64,000 bases of DNA from Flavobacterium sp. SUN052 (GTDB taxonomy: Bacteria; Bacteroidota; Bacteroidia; Flavobacteriales; Flavobacteriaceae): assembly GCF_028867935.1 (NCBI RefSeq), contig NZ_JAPQNS010000002.1:673426-737425 (forward strand). Direction: 5' to 3'. Shown piece by piece: positions 62,494 to 64,000 of the stretch. Each line of letters starts with the position of its first letter. Position 1 is the first letter of the stretch. The position numbers were made by a program, and so were the translations under genes. The notes beneath the pieces were generated by a model. That model was given only the letters and a program-made list of their open reading frames with translations, was not told where the DNA came from and did not search any database.

Positions 62494-63702
62494 ATGTCTT
62501 CCATCAAGACGCTACTTTATACCTCAAAAGTGCTTAAAAACGGCGAGCATCCCATCATGATTCGCCTAATAAAAGACCGCAAAACCAAGTACATTTCTGT
62601 TGGTCATAGTTGCCATTCCACTCTGTGGGACTTTAAAAAAGAGCTCCCTAAACGAAAACATCCCAACTTCCATGAGCTGGAAGTGAACATAGAGTTAAAG
62701 CAGAAGGAAGCCAAATCATTGTTGTTTGGATTTGAAAACGAGCAGAAAGACTTTTCACTTGACGAGTTCAAAAACAAATACAAAGCACAGACCCAACACA
62801 TCTCCGTATTCGAGTACCTCGACAAGTTAGCTGATGACCTCGCCAAAGCCGGACGGATCGGTTATTCTAATTCGCACAAAGACCTAAAACGGATTTTATC
62901 CCGCTACCAAGCCAATGGATTCGCTTTTTCGGACTTGAACCATAGTTTACTCAGGAAAATTGAGCAGTTCTTTCGGGTACGAGGTATGAAAGAGAATGCA
63001 ATGGGGGTGTATTTCCGAACACTCCGGGCAGTTTATAACAAAGCGGTTGCCGATGGTCATGTCAAAAAGGGCGAGTCCCCTTTCGACAATTTTAAGGTTT
63101 CGAAGTTTCAGGCCAAGACAAAGAAAAGAGCCATTACCAAAGATGCTGTTCAGCAGTTGGGGCAGGTCGAGGTGAAAGAGGGCCTTCGACTTTACGATAG
63201 TAAAAATGCCTTCCTATTTAGTTTTTATTGCTCCGGCATGAATTTCGTAGATGTAGCCATGCTGACTTGGGACAATATCTCGGCCGATGGCGAACGACTC
63301 CATTATGAGCGAGAAAAGACAGGCGACATTTTTGATCTTAAACTTTTACAACCTGCTCTTGATATTTTGGCCTATTACAGCAAGAATAGAACAGGTAAGC
63401 ATATTTTCCCTTACCTCAATGAACAGGTGTACAATACGCCTGCTAAAATTCACGAACGCATACAAGATCGGCGGAAGGTGACGAACAAAGACCTGAAAAA
63501 ATTAGCTATCATGGCTGGCATCGATCCGGCTGTTACTACTTACACGGCTCGTCACTCGTTCGCTACGGTCCTGAAACGGAGTGGCGTGGCGACAGGTAAG
63601 ATCTCTGAGCTGATGGGGCATGAAAGCGAAAAAACGACGCAAGTTTACCTTGATAGCTTCGAAAAGGAAGATTTGCACGAAGCTATGCTAAATCTGCTGT
63701 AG
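62494..63702 (+). CDS. Tyrosine recombinase / integrase of a second element
   Basis: I use the ATG at 62494 (MSSIKTLLYTSKVLKNGEHP), which follows the promoter and repeats and matches the usual beginning of Bacteroidota phage-type integrases. The 402-residue product has an Arm-DNA-binding start, a core-binding domain and a catalytic domain with A-R-H-S-F-A-T, M-G-H and nucleophile Tyr in T-T-Q-V-Y-L-D-S-F. As in integrase 1 the Arg I position is Ser (Y-C-S-G-M-N). The two proteins are clearly related but far from identical. Position next to the second att copy indicates that it serves an element extending to the right. Confidence 0.9.
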   Translation: MSSIKTLLYTSKVLKNGEHPIMIRLIKDRKTKYISVGHSCHSTLWDFKKELPKRKHPNFHELEVNIELKQKEAKSLLFGFENEQKDFSLDEFKNKYKAQTQHISVFEYLDKLADDLAKAGRIGYSNSHKDLKRILSRYQANGFAFSDLNHSLLRKIEQFFRVRGMKENAMGVYFRTLRAVYNKAVADGHVKKGESPFDNFKVSKFQAKTKKRAITKDAVQQLGQVEVKEGLRLYDSKNAFLFSFYCSGMNFVDVAMLTWDNISADGERLHYEREKTGDIFDLKLLQPALDILAYYSKNRTGKHIFPYLNEQVYNTPAKIHERIQDRRKVTNKDLKKLAIMAGIDPAVTTYTARHSFATVLKRSGVATGKISELMGHESEKTTQVYLDSFEKEDLHEAMLNLL

Positions 63703-63925
63703 GCATAATTTGTTATTCCCAATCTCATTCTATCGTCAGCGTACACAGAGCGTAACATAGGAGTAATGGGATACGAATGGTTGTACGCCTAGGCGGAATG
63801 CAGGGTACCTTACATGCCAGCATCAACGGCGACAAACAGTTCAGTCCGTTCCAATGCACTGTGCATTCGTTGCGGTACTAGTGCTTCTCCAATTTAGTAC
63901 GTAGATAAATGGTTAACTTTGCGGT

Positions 63926-64000
63926 ATGAGCCGTATCGCAACCCCGTTCGTCTTGGCAGAGCCCGATTGGATTACCTTAAAACACCTGGTCAGTACAGGT
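63926..64000 (+). CDS. Start of a probable IS630-type transposase (cut by window edge)
   Basis: An open frame begins at 63926 (MSRIATPFVLAEPDWITLKH) and runs off the right end. The pattern P-F-x-L-x-x-x-D-W-x-x-L-x-x-L-V matches the N-terminal helix of IS630-type transposases as I remember them. A perfect TAnnTTTG box (TAACTTTG) at 63914-63921 lies just upstream, as in compact insertion sequences. Only 25 residues are visible. Confidence 0.4.
   Translation, partial: MSRIATPFVLAEPDWITLKHLVSTG

Overview
The window looks like the chromosome of a Bacteroidota member of the Cytophagales (Spirosoma/Larkinella-like). The grounds are the Bacteroidota-type subtype iii type VI secretion system (T6SSiii), TTG-N19..21-TAnnTTTG promoters, an ISAon1-type transposase, IntDOT-like integrases with Ser at the Arg I position, and a hybrid 7TMR-DISM/AraC sensor. 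No taxonomic search was possible.

Region 1 (1-27.5 kb) is a nearly complete T6SSiii locus. A leftward operon starts at a promoter before tssB: tssB-tssC-hcp-hcp-ompA-like-HHH protein-small membrane protein. It continues into two AT-richer genes that look like effectors or cargo (a protein with a C-terminal block like plant IQM proteins, and one with PI4K/HipA-like kinase motifs). It ends in a J-domain protein, a VWA protein, a PP2C phosphatase and, at the left edge, the first 22 codons of what is probably a kinase. To the right, also leftward, are tssH, tssR, a PKD protein (TssP-like) and two tssO-type genes. A divergent tssG, an outer-membrane barrel protein, tssF and tssE follow. A rightward vgrG-TPR pair converges on tssK-tssN, and a PAAR gene closes the block. 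No tssJ/L/M is present, as expected for T6SSiii, and no obvious TssQ lipoprotein was recognised.

Region 2 (27.6-35.9 kb) holds an OLD-like ATPase with a degenerate Toprim half, a LytTR regulator, a one-protein hybrid two-component regulator, about 1.4 kb of apparently gene-free AT-rich DNA, and a decayed ISAon1-family transposase.

Region 3 (36.0-62.35 kb) is an integrated island bounded by two identical 47-bp copies of the 3' half of a tRNA-Asn(GUU) gene. It has its own integrase, an excisionase-like HTH protein, a gpII/X-like replication protein and a winged-helix replication-type protein, but no conjugation genes. Its cargo is a three-gene HEPN-like/unknown/SecB-like operon that resembles a chaperone-dependent toxin-antitoxin system, a type I restriction-modification operon with a YgjP-type metallopeptidase, a two-gene unit of unknown function behind a good promoter, and a three-gene secreted set headed by a 2134-residue SpvB/RHS protein.

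Region 4 (62.3-64.0 kb) begins a second element with the same design (att copy, tandem repeats overlapping the promoter, integrase). It suggests that elements are stacked in one tRNA-Asn gene, whose intact copy should lie to the right of the window. The window ends inside a probable IS630-type transposase gene.
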